From Desulfosarcinaceae bacterium (GTDB lineage: Bacteria; Desulfobacterota; Desulfobacteria; Desulfobacterales; Desulfosarcinaceae), in NCBI GenBank assembly GCA_030066015.1, contig JASJCL010000020.1, positions 1-64,000 of the forward strand: a stretch of DNA of 64,000 nucleotides, in the 5' to 3' direction. Each line of letters starts with the position of its first letter. Position 1 is the stretch's first letter. Made by a program: the position numbers and the translations under genes. Below, in pieces: positions 26,007-35,079 of this stretch. The notes below the pieces were generated by a model, which did no database searches, had not been told where the DNA came from, and saw only the letters and a list, made by a program, of their open reading frames with translations.

Positions 26007-26055
26007 GTAAGTGCTTACTAACTTAAAGCTTGACAGTAAGTTAGTAAGCACTTAC
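26007..26055. promoter_or_regulatory. 19-bp perfect inverted-repeat operator of the TetR operon
   Basis: Arms at 26007-26025 and 26037-26055 are perfectly complementary over 19 bases around an 11-base spacer. Each arm contains a TAAGTGCTTACT-like core that is itself partly palindromic, so two regulator dimers may bind side by side. The -35 box lies in the spacer and the -10 begins in the right arm, so occupancy would block the promoter. A related sequence recurs at 26866-26886. Confidence 0.75.
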
Positions 26056-26058
26056 TAT
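26030..26058 (+). promoter_or_regulatory. sigma-70 promoter of the tetR-RND operon
   Basis: TTGACA at 26030-26035, a 17-base spacer and TACTAT at 26053-26058. The expected transcription start is at about 26064-26066, at or next to the ATG at 26066, so the mRNA may be leaderless. No ribosome-binding site can be seen before that ATG. Confidence 0.7.
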
Positions 26059-26065
26059 ACATCCC

Positions 26066-26824
26066 ATGAAAGCAAAACCACCCCATAGATCCGATCGGCA
26101 ACGCTTGACTGCCGAGGAGCGGCGAGAAGCCATCACCCGGGCCGTCATTCCGGTGTTTGCCAAAAAGGGTTTCGCCGCCACCACCACCAAGGATCTGGCC
26201 AAGGCTTCCCGTGTCTCCGAGGCGCTGCTCTATCGCCATTTTCCCAGCAAAGAGTCGTTATTTGGCCATATTCAGGATCAGATCTGCAGCACCGAAAGTT
26301 CCATCCACCAGTTCGTGCATGACCTGGAACCGGGCTCCGAAAGCATCGTCAAGATGATCTACCTGATTTTCAGAATTCTGTTCGAAACCCAACAGGCGCA
26401 CCCATTGGGCAATGCGGTGTACCGGTTGCAGATTCAAAGCCTGCTGGAAGACGGGGTGTTCACCCGAACCTTCAACGAACCGCGCTTCAACCAGATGCTG
26501 GACCACATGGCTGCCTTTGCAGACGCCGCCATCGCCGCTGGGGAGATGGTTCCCGGTCCGCTGACCCATTATGAACGCCAATGGTTTGCCCACCACCTGG
26601 CCGTCTCGTTGCGGCTGGCCGTGCTTCCACCGGAAGCGGTCTTTGAATATCAATCCAATCCCATCGACCGGCTCGTGCACGGCGTATGGTTTTCCCTGCG
26701 CGGCATGGGCATGAAGGACGCGGTCATCGACCGCTATCTGCGGCCGGACAAACTGGATCCCCTGATCGAAGACGTCCTCGCCCGGGCGGGCATGCGCGCC
26801 GATCCCCAACAATCCCTCTACTAA
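26066..26824 (+). CDS. TetR/AcrR family transcriptional repressor
   Basis: A 252-residue regulator. The N-terminal TetR helix-turn-helix domain spans about 12-62: AITRAVIPVFAKKGFAATT, then TKDLAKASRVSEALLYRHFPSKESLF. The C-terminal ligand-binding domain (about 80-250) is alpha-helical and long for the family. It is the first gene of the third efflux operon and lies directly behind a promoter buried in a 19-bp inverted repeat, so autorepression and control of the pump are very likely. The ATG at 26066 probably coincides with the transcription start, giving leaderless translation. Confidence 0.92.
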   Translation: MKAKPPHRSDRQRLTAEERREAITRAVIPVFAKKGFAATTTKDLAKASRVSEALLYRHFPSKESLFGHIQDQICSTESSIHQFVHDLEPGSESIVKMIYLIFRILFETQQAHPLGNAVYRLQIQSLLEDGVFTRTFNEPRFNQMLDHMAAFADAAIAAGEMVPGPLTHYERQWFAHHLAVSLRLAVLPPEAVFEYQSNPIDRLVHGVWFSLRGMGMKDAVIDRYLRPDKLDPLIEDVLARAGMRADPQQSLY

Positions 26825-26865
26825 TCGCCAACCTTCATGGAGATCGCATGCGGCCGCCCAATATG

Positions 26866-26886
26866 TAAGTAAGTGTTTATTTAATA
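26866..26886. promoter_or_regulatory. possible second TetR operator before the adaptor gene
   Basis: GTAAGTAAGTGTTTATTTAA resembles one arm of the operator at 26007-26055 (shared GTAAGTG-TTA core). It lies between tetR and the adaptor gene, so it could allow separate control of the pump genes. The match is partial. Confidence 0.4.
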
Positions 26887-26904
26887 AGCCCCAAGGAGTG
26901 CAAA

Positions 26905-28134
26905 ATGAAGATAGACGCACCCAAACTCATAGACTCTCTTAGAGAGCTGATATTGAAAAGAAGATACCGGCCACTGCTGTTGACGGCCGCCGTTCCGCTG
27001 ATCACCCTCATCGTCGTTCCGCAGCTGTCCGGTATCGGCAGGACGGCGGTTCCGGCGCAGATCCGCCCCAACCGCGTGCTTGCGGTGGCTGTCCAGCCAG
27101 TGGCGCAACAGGATGGCTATCTGCGGTCACGCTCCTACCTGGGCAAAGTTGAATCTCAGCGCACCAGCCGACTCGGGTTCGAAGTGGCCGGTATGCTGGA
27201 AGCGATCTATATCCGCGAGGGCGAACGGGTCGAAAAACACCAGCTTCTGGCCCAACTGGATACCGACCGACTCGAAGCCGCCAAAAAAGAGGCCGCCGCC
27301 CAGCTCCTGGAGGCACAGGCGGCCATGAAACTGGCCGCTGCCACCCTAGAGCGAACCCAAAAGGCCCATCGGCTCAAAGCCGTGTCGGCCCAACAGCTCG
27401 ATGAGGCGGCCAGCACCATGGAGCGTCAGCGGGCGAGGGTGGTTCGGGTCAAAGCCCAGCTGGACCGCATCAATGTCGACCTGAAGAAGTCGGAACTTTA
27501 CGCCCCCTACGCTGGGACGCTCGCCGCGCGCATGAGTGATGAGGGCACCGTGCTGTCGCCCGGCCAGCCCGTCCTCGAAATCACCGAGACTGCCCAGACT
27601 GAAATCCGTATCGGTTTCGACCGCGATATTGCCGAAACCCTGACGCCGGGCACCCAGGTGGATGCCGTTGTCAGAGGGCAACCCATTGCCCTGCGCATTG
27701 ACCGCATTCTGCCCGGTCGGGAGAGAATCACACGGGTAGTCCAGGTGATGGCCACACCGGTCCAACCGGAAATGCGCTTGCGCGAGGACGATCTGGTGGA
27801 GGTAACCCTCCAGCAGTCGGTCCGACGGCCCGGGATTTGGCTGCCCGTGTCCGCACTCACCGAAAATGCCCGCGGCCTCTGGTCCTGCCTGGTGGCCCAG
27901 CCCCTCGATGCGGTGCATGCGCAGTCCGGCGCGACGCACCGACTGCAGCGGAGGGAGTTGCAGATCGTGTCCCTGGAGGGCGAGCGCGCCTATGTGAGCG
28001 GCCGGTTTCAGCCCGGTGAGCAAGTGGTCGTGGACGGTCTTCATCGCGTGGTACCCCACCAGCGCGTTCGTCTGGTCGCCGGCGACTTGGCCGACCAGCG
28101 CTCTCGGTCAACCGACGATGAGAGGGTGTTCTGA
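26905..28134 (+). CDS. RND efflux periplasmic adaptor (third system)
   Basis: A 409-residue membrane-fusion protein. A membrane helix near residues 25-45 is followed by lipoyl half GFEVAGMLEAIYIREGERV, a short coiled coil (about 115-190) with alanine-rich helices, the second lipoyl half (ELYAPYAGTLAARMSDEGT) and beta-barrel domains. AAGGAG precedes the ATG at 26905. Its stop overlaps the permease start by one base (TGATG), indicating coupled translation. Controlled by the TetR gene upstream. Confidence 0.9.
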   Translation: MKIDAPKLIDSLRELILKRRYRPLLLTAAVPLITLIVVPQLSGIGRTAVPAQIRPNRVLAVAVQPVAQQDGYLRSRSYLGKVESQRTSRLGFEVAGMLEAIYIREGERVEKHQLLAQLDTDRLEAAKKEAAAQLLEAQAAMKLAAATLERTQKAHRLKAVSAQQLDEAASTMERQRARVVRVKAQLDRINVDLKKSELYAPYAGTLAARMSDEGTVLSPGQPVLEITETAQTEIRIGFDRDIAETLTPGTQVDAVVRGQPIALRIDRILPGRERITRVVQVMATPVQPEMRLREDDLVEVTLQQSVRRPGIWLPVSALTENARGLWSCLVAQPLDAVHAQSGATHRLQRRELQIVSLEGERAYVSGRFQPGEQVVVDGLHRVVPHQRVRLVAGDLADQRSRSTDDERVF

Positions 28135-31100
28135 TGAAGAGCCGACCCTCCCAACCGACCCCGGCCACCTACATGATGCGCAACCCCCATCTATTGGTGT
28201 TGACGGTCGTCATCCTCCTGGTGGGCGGCTATTCGGCCTTGCAGTCCATGCCCCGCTTGGAGGACCCGATCATCACCAACCGCAATACCCTCATCATCAC
28301 CCAGTTGCCCGGTGCATCGGCGGAACGGGTGGAAGCCCAGATCACCGAGAAGATCGAGAACGCCCTCAAGGAGGTGCCCGAAATCAAGGAGGTGGACAGC
28401 ACCTCGCGGGCCGGTATTTCAGTGATTGCCATCGGCCTGGCGGACGAGGTCACCCGGCGGACCAACCGGGAAATCTTCTCCCGTATCCGCGACAAGCTGG
28501 ATGATGCGGTACGCGAATTCCCGGCGGATGCCCTGGAGCCGGTCTTTGACGACAAGCGCGGCGCATCGGCCTTCAGCCTCATAGCCGGTTTGACGTGGGC
28601 GGCGGACGGCCCCCTCCCGTTGACGCTCCTGACCCGGCACGCGGAAAATCTGGCCGATGCCCTGCGAAATGTGCCGGGCACCGACATCGTACGGATCTAC
28701 GGTGCGCCCACGGAGCAGGTGCTGGTGGCGGTCGATCCGGCCGAAATGTCGGATCTGGGGCTCACCATCGAAGGCATCGCCGCCGCGCTGACGGCAGCGG
28801 ACGTAAAGGTTCCCGCCGGGGCGCTCAACGGCAGCCGCCGCGACTTTCTGGTGGAGGTGGCCGGGGAGCTGGATACCATCGGCCGTGTGTCCCGGGTGCC
28901 GGTCATCACCGGTGCCGCTGGTGACATCGTGCGCCTGGCCGACATCGCCCGGGTATCGCGCAGTGTTGTCGAACCACCCGTTGAAATGGCGCGTTCCGGT
29001 CAGAGACGTGCCATCTACGTGGCGGCCAGAGTGCTGGAAACACGACGGGTGGATACCTGGTCCCGATTGGCACGTCAGACCATCGCCGACTTCAGCGGCG
29101 CCATCGACCCAGCCATCGGGGTTCATACGGTTTTTGACCAGAATGCATACACCTCGGCGCGTCTGGGTGAACTGGCTTTCAACCTGCTTCTTGGCGGCGT
29201 GGTGATTCTGATCGTCATCTTCTGCGTGATGGGCTGGCGCGCCAGCTGGATTGTGGGCACTGCCCTGCCGCTAACGGCGGCCATGACGCTCTTCCTCGTC
29301 GCCCTGACAGGCGGCAAGCTTCACCAGATGTCGATCTTCGGTATGATCATCGCCTTGGGCCTGCTCATCGACAACGCCATCGTGGTGACCGACGAAGTGA
29401 TCAAGCACCGACGCCAAGGCAAATCGGGCAGCGCGTCGGTATCCTCGGCCCTGAAGCACCTGTCCACCCCGCTGCTCTCATCCACCCTAACGACGGTCCT
29501 GGCCTTCGCCCCCATCTTGTTACTGCCCGGCAACGCCGGTGATTTCGTCAGCGCCATCGGCGGCAGCGTCATCATCGCCCTGGTCAGCTCCTTCTTCATC
29601 GCCATGACCGTTATCGCCAGCCTCGCCGGTCTGTTCGGCGGCCACTCCAAGCGGCAAGCCCAGAGGCGGCGCTGGTACACCAGCGGTGTCCGGATTGAAT
29701 GGCTGAGCCAGGCCTTCGGCCGAATTCTGCAGACGGCCTTCAGGCGGCCCCTAGTCACCGTGATTCTCGCCGCGGTAATTCCCTTGGCAGGGTTTAAAGC
29801 GGCGTCCACCTTGGGCGTGCAATTTTTTCCGCGGACCGACCGCAACATGTTCGAACTGCAACTCTGGATGCCCACTGCCACCAACATTTATCACACGGCC
29901 GCGATTACGCGGGCCATCGAAGATCGCCTGCGCCGTCACGATGGGATCACCGAGGTGCACTGGCTCCATGGGGGCAGCTTCCCGTCGGTGTATTACAACC
30001 TGATCATGAACAAAGACCGGTCCTCGCACTATGCCCAGGCGATCGTCGAAGCCACTGACTTCAATACGGTCAAACAGTTGATACCGTTGATCCAAGCGGA
30101 TGCGGATCGCCACTTTCCCCAGGCGCAGATCGTGATTACCCAGTTTGCCCAAGGGCCTCCTTCCGAGGCGGATGTCGAGTTCCGGGTTGTGGGCCCGAAC
30201 ATCCGCCAACTGCAGAATATCGGCGATACTATCCGCCTTGTATTGGCGGAGCATCCGGACATCCTCCACACCCAAGTCTCCATGCCGCGCGGCGAGCCCA
30301 AGGTATGGTTCCAGGCCAGCGAAGAGGAGGTCCATCTGGCCGGCCTGCGCCTGACCCATCTGGCCAGACAGATGCAGGGCAACCTTCAAGGTCTCGTTGG
30401 CGGCACGGTCATTGAAGATGTGGAGGAGTTGCCCGTGCGGATACGCTATGCCGATTCCCTGCGTAGGACCTTCGATGACCTGCGCACGACGCGGTTTGTC
30501 GCTGGCGCCAATCCCTCCTCCTGGATACCGCTGAATGCCCTGGGCGACCTCGATTTGCGGGCCGCCTCGGGCGGCATCACCCGCAGGAACGGCCAGCGCG
30601 TCAACATCATTCGCGGTTACACCCAAAATGAGGCGCTGCCCATCGAGGTGACCCGATTTGTCCGCGATGCCCTCGAGAAAGCGGCCTTCACCCTTCCCGC
30701 CGGGTATTCGCTTCAGGTTGGCGGCGATCAGGAGAACCAGTCCGAGGCCGTGGGCAACCTGATGCTCTATCTGCCCGTGCTTTCCATTATGACCGCAGCG
30801 ATTCTGATCCTCTCCTTCAAAAGCGTGGTGATTGCCATGATCCTCGGCACGGTCGCCCTCCTCTCCGCCGGCGTGGGGCTTCTGGCTACCTGGGCCGCTG
30901 ATCTGCCGCTCAGTTTCAACACGATTCTGGGTTCCCTTGGACTGGTGGGGCTGGCGTTTAATAGCAGCATCGTGGTGCTCGCCGCGATTCACACCAAGGA
31001 AGCCGCCCGCCTTGGCGATCCCAAGGCGATGGCCCAGCAGGTGATGGGATCGGCCCGCCACTTGATGTCCACCACCCTGACCACCATCGGCAGCTTCATG

Positions 31101-31286
31101 CCGCTGCTGATTTTTATCGGCGGCGATTTCTGGCCCCCGCTGGCCGTCGTTCTGGCCGGCGGCGTGGGCGGGGCCACCATCCTGGCGATGGTGTTCACAC
31201 CCTCGGCCTACGGCCTGATGACCCGGCTGCGTCCATGGGCGAGTCGCCGAACAACCGCTGCCTCTCAGCACAATCCAGTGGGGTAA
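28134..31286 (+). CDS. RND efflux permease (third system)
   Basis: A 1050-residue RND transporter with the duplicated helix/periplasmic-domain layout: N-terminal helix at about 20-38, helix bundles about 345-510 and 870-1035. The TM4 relay is LLIDNAIVVTDEV, with Asp413 followed by Asn414, so the second AcrB aspartate is absent. Porter-domain signatures PRLEDPIITNRNTLIITQLPG and FFPRTDRNMFELQLW fit the AcrB/HAE superfamily subgroup that often travels with NodT-type OMFs. It overlaps the adaptor gene by one base and is followed by the OMF after 4 bases. Substrate unknown. Confidence 0.92.
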   Translation: MKSRPSQPTPATYMMRNPHLLVLTVVILLVGGYSALQSMPRLEDPIITNRNTLIITQLPGASAERVEAQITEKIENALKEVPEIKEVDSTSRAGISVIAIGLADEVTRRTNREIFSRIRDKLDDAVREFPADALEPVFDDKRGASAFSLIAGLTWAADGPLPLTLLTRHAENLADALRNVPGTDIVRIYGAPTEQVLVAVDPAEMSDLGLTIEGIAAALTAADVKVPAGALNGSRRDFLVEVAGELDTIGRVSRVPVITGAAGDIVRLADIARVSRSVVEPPVEMARSGQRRAIYVAARVLETRRVDTWSRLARQTIADFSGAIDPAIGVHTVFDQNAYTSARLGELAFNLLLGGVVILIVIFCVMGWRASWIVGTALPLTAAMTLFLVALTGGKLHQMSIFGMIIALGLLIDNAIVVTDEVIKHRRQGKSGSASVSSALKHLSTPLLSSTLTTVLAFAPILLLPGNAGDFVSAIGGSVIIALVSSFFIAMTVIASLAGLFGGHSKRQAQRRRWYTSGVRIEWLSQAFGRILQTAFRRPLVTVILAAVIPLAGFKAASTLGVQFFPRTDRNMFELQLWMPTATNIYHTAAITRAIEDRLRRHDGITEVHWLHGGSFPSVYYNLIMNKDRSSHYAQAIVEATDFNTVKQLIPLIQADADRHFPQAQIVITQFAQGPPSEADVEFRVVGPNIRQLQNIGDTIRLVLAEHPDILHTQVSMPRGEPKVWFQASEEEVHLAGLRLTHLARQMQGNLQGLVGGTVIEDVEELPVRIRYADSLRRTFDDLRTTRFVAGANPSSWIPLNALGDLDLRAASGGITRRNGQRVNIIRGYTQNEALPIEVTRFVRDALEKAAFTLPAGYSLQVGGDQENQSEAVGNLMLYLPVLSIMTAAILILSFKSVVIAMILGTVALLSAGVGLLATWAADLPLSFNTILGSLGLVGLAFNSSIVVLAAIHTKEAARLGDPKAMAQQVMGSARHLMSTTLTTIGSFMPLLIFIGGDFWPPLAVVLAGGVGGATILAMVFTPSAYGLMTRLRPWASRRTTAASQHNPVG

Positions 31287-31290
31287 CACC

Positions 31291-32745
31291 ATGCGACACC
31301 AACCAGCCCGTCCGCATCCAATGGCCATCGTCCTGATGCTCCTGCTGCTCACCGGATGCGCAGTCGGCCCGAACTACACCTCTCCGGCGTTGCCCGTGCC
31401 CGCTGCCTTCGATCCCCATTTACCCCCGGACACCCGGATAGATCCGGTCCCACCGGCACCGGAAACCTGGTGGGCCCTGCTGGGTGACAAGATCCTGAAC
31501 GACTTGATCAAGAAGGCGGTAGGGGCCAATTTGGACATCCGCATCGCCAAGGCCCGTCTGCGGGAAAGCCGCGCCGGGCGAAACGCCGCCCGTGCCGGCC
31601 TTTTTCCCGCCATCGACGCCAGCGGCAGCGTCATCACCCAGCGACAAAGCGAAAACAGCCCCTCCACGCTGCGGCTTCCGCCGCCCCTGCCCTCGCCGTC
31701 CCTCACCTCAGATCTCTATGAGATTGGGTTCGATGCCGCCTGGGAGATCGACGTGTTTGGCGGCGTGCGCCGTTCAGCAGAGGCTGCAGACGCCCGTCTG
31801 GCGGCCGTCCGGGCCAATCGTGACGACGTGATCCGGATCGTGCTGGCCGAGGTGGCCCTCAACTATATCGAGCTGCGCGGTCTGCAGCGACGAAAGGCCG
31901 TCCTGGAGCGCAACATCCGTGTGCAGCAGGACACCCTGGCCTTCACCCGTAACCGGCTGGCCAGCGGATTGGGCGCTGCCCTCGAGGTTTCCCAGGCGCG
32001 GGCCCAACTGCTTGCCACCGAAGCGGCCCTGCCGGGTATCGATGCCGGCATTCAGCTGCGCCTGTTTCAGATCAACACGCTTTTGGGAGAGCATCCCGGT
32101 GATCGGCGCACAGCGCTCATGGTCCATAAGGCGCTGCCGGCCCTGCCGGACGCACTTTTCAGCGACATTCCTTCCGAAGTGCTGCGTCGTCGACCGGACG
32201 TGCGGTCTGCTGAACGACGGCTGGCCGCGGAAATCGCCGATATCGGCGTGGCCACCGCCGATCTGTTTCCCAAGTTTTCCCTCCTGGGTGGCATTGGGCT
32301 GGCGTCTGCCAGCGGCGGCGATCTGTTCGAAAGCGCCAGCCGATTCTGGCGTTTGGGACCCTCCATGCGGTGGTCCCTGTTTCAAGGCGGTAGAATTCGC
32401 GCCAATATCGAGGCCCAGAAAGCGCAATCCGAGGCATCCCTGGCCCAATACGAAAAAACGGTCCTGACCGTCCTCCAGGAGGTCAACACCGCCCTGGTGG
32501 ATCACGGCCACGAGCGCAAGACGGCCGCCTCACTGAAAACCGCCATGGCCGAAAGCCAGCGAAGCGTCGACCTGTCCACCGCCCTCTACCAAGAGGGCTT
32601 GAGCGATATCCTCACCGTTCTCAATACCGAATCGCGTCTGCTGACGGTGGAAGATGAATATGCGCGCAGCCTTACGCGAGAATGGACCAGTCTGATCCGC
32701 CTTTACAAAGCCCTTGGGGGCGGATGGTCAGCCGGTCCAGGCTGA
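31291..32745 (+). CDS. NodT-type outer-membrane efflux lipoprotein
   Basis: A 484-residue RND outer-membrane factor. The N-terminus is a lipoprotein signal with lipobox LLTGC (Cys23) followed by AVGPNYTSP, the classic NodT/OprM start. Two OEP repeats follow with long coiled coils (ANLDIRIAKARLRESRAG; then the second around RRPDVRSAERRLAAEIADIGVA). The ATG at 31291 lies 4 bases after the permease stop with GTGGGG upstream; ATG at 31321 would still keep the lipobox. It completes the third tripartite pump and, unlike the two TolC-type proteins earlier, is lipid-anchored. Confidence 0.92.
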   Translation: MRHQPARPHPMAIVLMLLLLTGCAVGPNYTSPALPVPAAFDPHLPPDTRIDPVPPAPETWWALLGDKILNDLIKKAVGANLDIRIAKARLRESRAGRNAARAGLFPAIDASGSVITQRQSENSPSTLRLPPPLPSPSLTSDLYEIGFDAAWEIDVFGGVRRSAEAADARLAAVRANRDDVIRIVLAEVALNYIELRGLQRRKAVLERNIRVQQDTLAFTRNRLASGLGAALEVSQARAQLLATEAALPGIDAGIQLRLFQINTLLGEHPGDRRTALMVHKALPALPDALFSDIPSEVLRRRPDVRSAERRLAAEIADIGVATADLFPKFSLLGGIGLASASGGDLFESASRFWRLGPSMRWSLFQGGRIRANIEAQKAQSEASLAQYEKTVLTVLQEVNTALVDHGHERKTAASLKTAMAESQRSVDLSTALYQEGLSDILTVLNTESRLLTVEDEYARSLTREWTSLIRLYKALGGGWSAGPG

Positions 32746-32911
32746 TCTGATCCGGGAGGACCACAACCCGCTCACACCCACAACACCTGTGCCCTTGCAA
32801 CAATCCCTGAACGCCCAGTGCCAAAGAACGGTCGGATTCTCTTCCGGCGGGAAAAGCGGCGGAAGGCGGCCGGCGGAGCAGAGGGGCACCTTGCCAATAG
32901 AGGAGAAACCC

Positions 32912-33703
32912 ATGAACGAACAGCGTTTTACAGAAAAATATGGGCCCTGGGCCCTTGTTACCGGCGCATCTTCCGGACTTGGTAGAGAGCTTGCCTACCG
33001 GTTGGGTGCGGCCGGCCTGAACCTCATCCTGCAGGGGCGGGACGAGGTGAGACTTCAAGCGGTATCGGAACGGCTAACCACTATGGGGGCTGAGACGGTG
33101 ACGATTCCAATCGATTTTTCCAAGGTGGGCGCTGTAGATGACCTCCTTGCAAAGATCGAAACCTGGGAGATCGGATGTTTTGTGGGTGCCGCGGGATATG
33201 GCACCTCTGGGGCGTTCATCCGCAATGCCGTCGATGATGAGGCGGATATGGTGGACGTCAACTGCCGCGCTGTCGTCAAGATGACCCATCATTTTGCACG
33301 GCGTTTTACTGCCCAAAAGCGGGGCGGCATCATTTTGTTCGGCTCCCTAGTGGGATTTCAGGGAACACCGTTCGCTTCAAACTATGCCGCCACCAAGGCC
33401 TATATCCAGATCCTCGGCGAGGGATTGCATCACGAACTCAAGCCCAATGGGGTCGATGTTCTCTGCGTGGCGCCCGGTCCGGTAGCAACGGGGTTTGGTG
33501 CGCGCGCCGATATGCAGATGGAGGGTGCGGCCGATCCAGTTCCCCTCGCCCCCGTGATCCTCAAGGCGCTGGGGCGCAAAACAACGGTTAAGCCCGGCTT
33601 CTTGAGCAAATTCCTGCTCTTCAGTCTCGCGCTGCTGCCGCGCTGGGGGCGTATCATGGTTATGGCCAACGTGATGGGCAATATGACCAAGCATCAGTCG
33701 TAA
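32912..33703 (+). CDS. short-chain dehydrogenase/reductase
   Basis: A 263-residue Rossmann-fold oxidoreductase. The nucleotide motif TGASSGLG is near the N-terminus and the active-site SDR pattern is complete: Ser in FGSLVGFQG and the YAATK pair (Tyr-x-x-x-Lys). Substrate unknown; the closest general class is the classical SDR family acting on carbonyls. The start at 32912 follows AGAGGAGAAAC; a longer in-frame ATG at 32714 overlaps the OMF gene and is unlikely. It lies 166 bases after the third pump, so it may belong to the TetR regulon or have its own promoter. Confidence 0.85.
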   Translation: MNEQRFTEKYGPWALVTGASSGLGRELAYRLGAAGLNLILQGRDEVRLQAVSERLTTMGAETVTIPIDFSKVGAVDDLLAKIETWEIGCFVGAAGYGTSGAFIRNAVDDEADMVDVNCRAVVKMTHHFARRFTAQKRGGIILFGSLVGFQGTPFASNYAATKAYIQILGEGLHHELKPNGVDVLCVAPGPVATGFGARADMQMEGAADPVPLAPVILKALGRKTTVKPGFLSKFLLFSLALLPRWGRIMVMANVMGNMTKHQS

Positions 33704-33970
33704 GTCTGCACCACCCCATCCCTACCCCGCCGCAGTGTATTGGGGAGTGGTGGGTGCTGTGATGGGTCTCAGTGATCCCCGGCTTGATTGTTGGGAAGGC
33801 ACCAAAGAAGATTGGGAGTGGCTCCCTTCGGGGCCCGCCCGCCCCCAAATCGGCAACCGCCATCGGGAGTCTCACCACGGCCACTGCCAGGGTAACTCTT
33901 CATGAGTGCGGACGATCACCCCTTGGCAAATACCCCTGCATAGCTGCACAAATTAGACGCCGTGGCAGCG

Positions 33971-34981
33971 TCAGGATTTTACGCCCATCAATATCCCCGA
34001 TTCATTGGGCAGATCCACTGCCACCCGCTCGATCTGCGCCAGACCGGCGGCGGTCATCATTTCCCGCAGCTCTCCGTCCGTATAAGCGCGCCCCTTTTCG
34101 GTACCGATGAGCATGTTGAGGGAGAAGAGGGTGGCGAAGAGCGGGCCTCGCCGGTCGTCGTCGAGGATGAACTCATGGATGGCCAGGCGCCCGCCCGGGG
34201 CGAGCGCATCGGCGGCCTTGGCCACGAGGGTGCGGCAGTCGTCGGGGCCCTCGCCATGAAGGATGTGGGACATCCACACGGCATCGTAAAGTGGATCGGT
34301 CGCGAGGGCATCTTGGAGAAAGTCGCCGGCCTGGAATTGGACCCGATCGGCGAGGCCGTGTTCGCCGATCACCTTTTCGGCAAAGGGTCTTGTGGTGGGC
34401 AGGTCGAACACCGTGGCCCTGAGCCGGGGATAGTGACGGCAGAAGAAAATGGCATAGGTGCCCGGTCCCCCACCCAGATCAAGGAGGCGCCGACAGCCGC
34501 TCAGATCGACGGCCGGGGCGATGCGGGGCGCGATGAGGCGGCTGTTGTTGTACATCCCCATCAGAAACGCCTCCCGACTGGCGGGGTCGTTGCGGCTGCT
34601 GCGGTCGCGCACCGGCCCGCCGCTTGCGACCGCCTCCGTCAACCGGCTCCAGCCGGGTACCAAGTGATAGTGATGGCGTATCATGAACCCGATGTAGTCT
34701 GGAGAGGTGGCCACGAGGAACTGGTCGGCCGCCGGCGTGTTGGTGAAGCGATCGCCATGCGTCTCCACCAATTGCAGGGCCGCCAGGGCATTTAGCAAGC
34801 GGGCGGTGGCATCCACGCTCAGGTCCGCCGCCGCGGCAACCTCGGCAGCGGTCTGAGAACCATTCGCCAGGTGGGTGAAGAGATCAAGCGCCACGCCGGC
34901 ATGCAGGGCGCAGGTCTGCCAGAAACTGCCCGAGAGGGCCAGAAGCGTTCCGGGATGCCAGGGGGGGGCGGACGGGGTCAT
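33971..34981 (-). CDS. SAM-dependent O-methyltransferase-like protein
   Basis: A 336-residue methyltransferase with the class I SAM site DLGGGPGTYA (about 166-175). It has an N-terminal winged-helix dimerisation domain (about 15-90: TAAEVAAAADLSVDATARLLNAL), the plan of O-methyltransferase family 2, which acts on phenols, polyketides or related small molecules. The conserved catalytic His/Asp region is around MSHILHGEG. The ATG at 34981 follows GGGAGGAGACC. The neighbour upstream on the same strand is a CDP-alcohol phosphatidyltransferase. Substrate cannot be read. Confidence 0.82.
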   Translation of the reverse strand: MTPSAPPWHPGTLLALSGSFWQTCALHAGVALDLFTHLANGSQTAAEVAAAADLSVDATARLLNALAALQLVETHGDRFTNTPAADQFLVATSPDYIGFMIRHHYHLVPGWSRLTEAVASGGPVRDRSSRNDPASREAFLMGMYNNSRLIAPRIAPAVDLSGCRRLLDLGGGPGTYAIFFCRHYPRLRATVFDLPTTRPFAEKVIGEHGLADRVQFQAGDFLQDALATDPLYDAVWMSHILHGEGPDDCRTLVAKAADALAPGGRLAIHEFILDDDRRGPLFATLFSLNMLIGTEKGRAYTDGELREMMTAAGLAQIERVAVDLPNESGILMGVKS

Positions 34982-35079
34982 GGTCTCCTCCCAAGGGGGG
35001 TCAGGGCGATAGGTGGTAGGGTACCTGCTTCGATCCAGGGTAAGCCGAGTGGGCCGCAGCGGTCAATAGCGAAGCCTCC

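Noticed and set aside
29751-31352. 533-codon minus-strand frame over the third permease
   Set aside because: Antisense shadow, low complexity.
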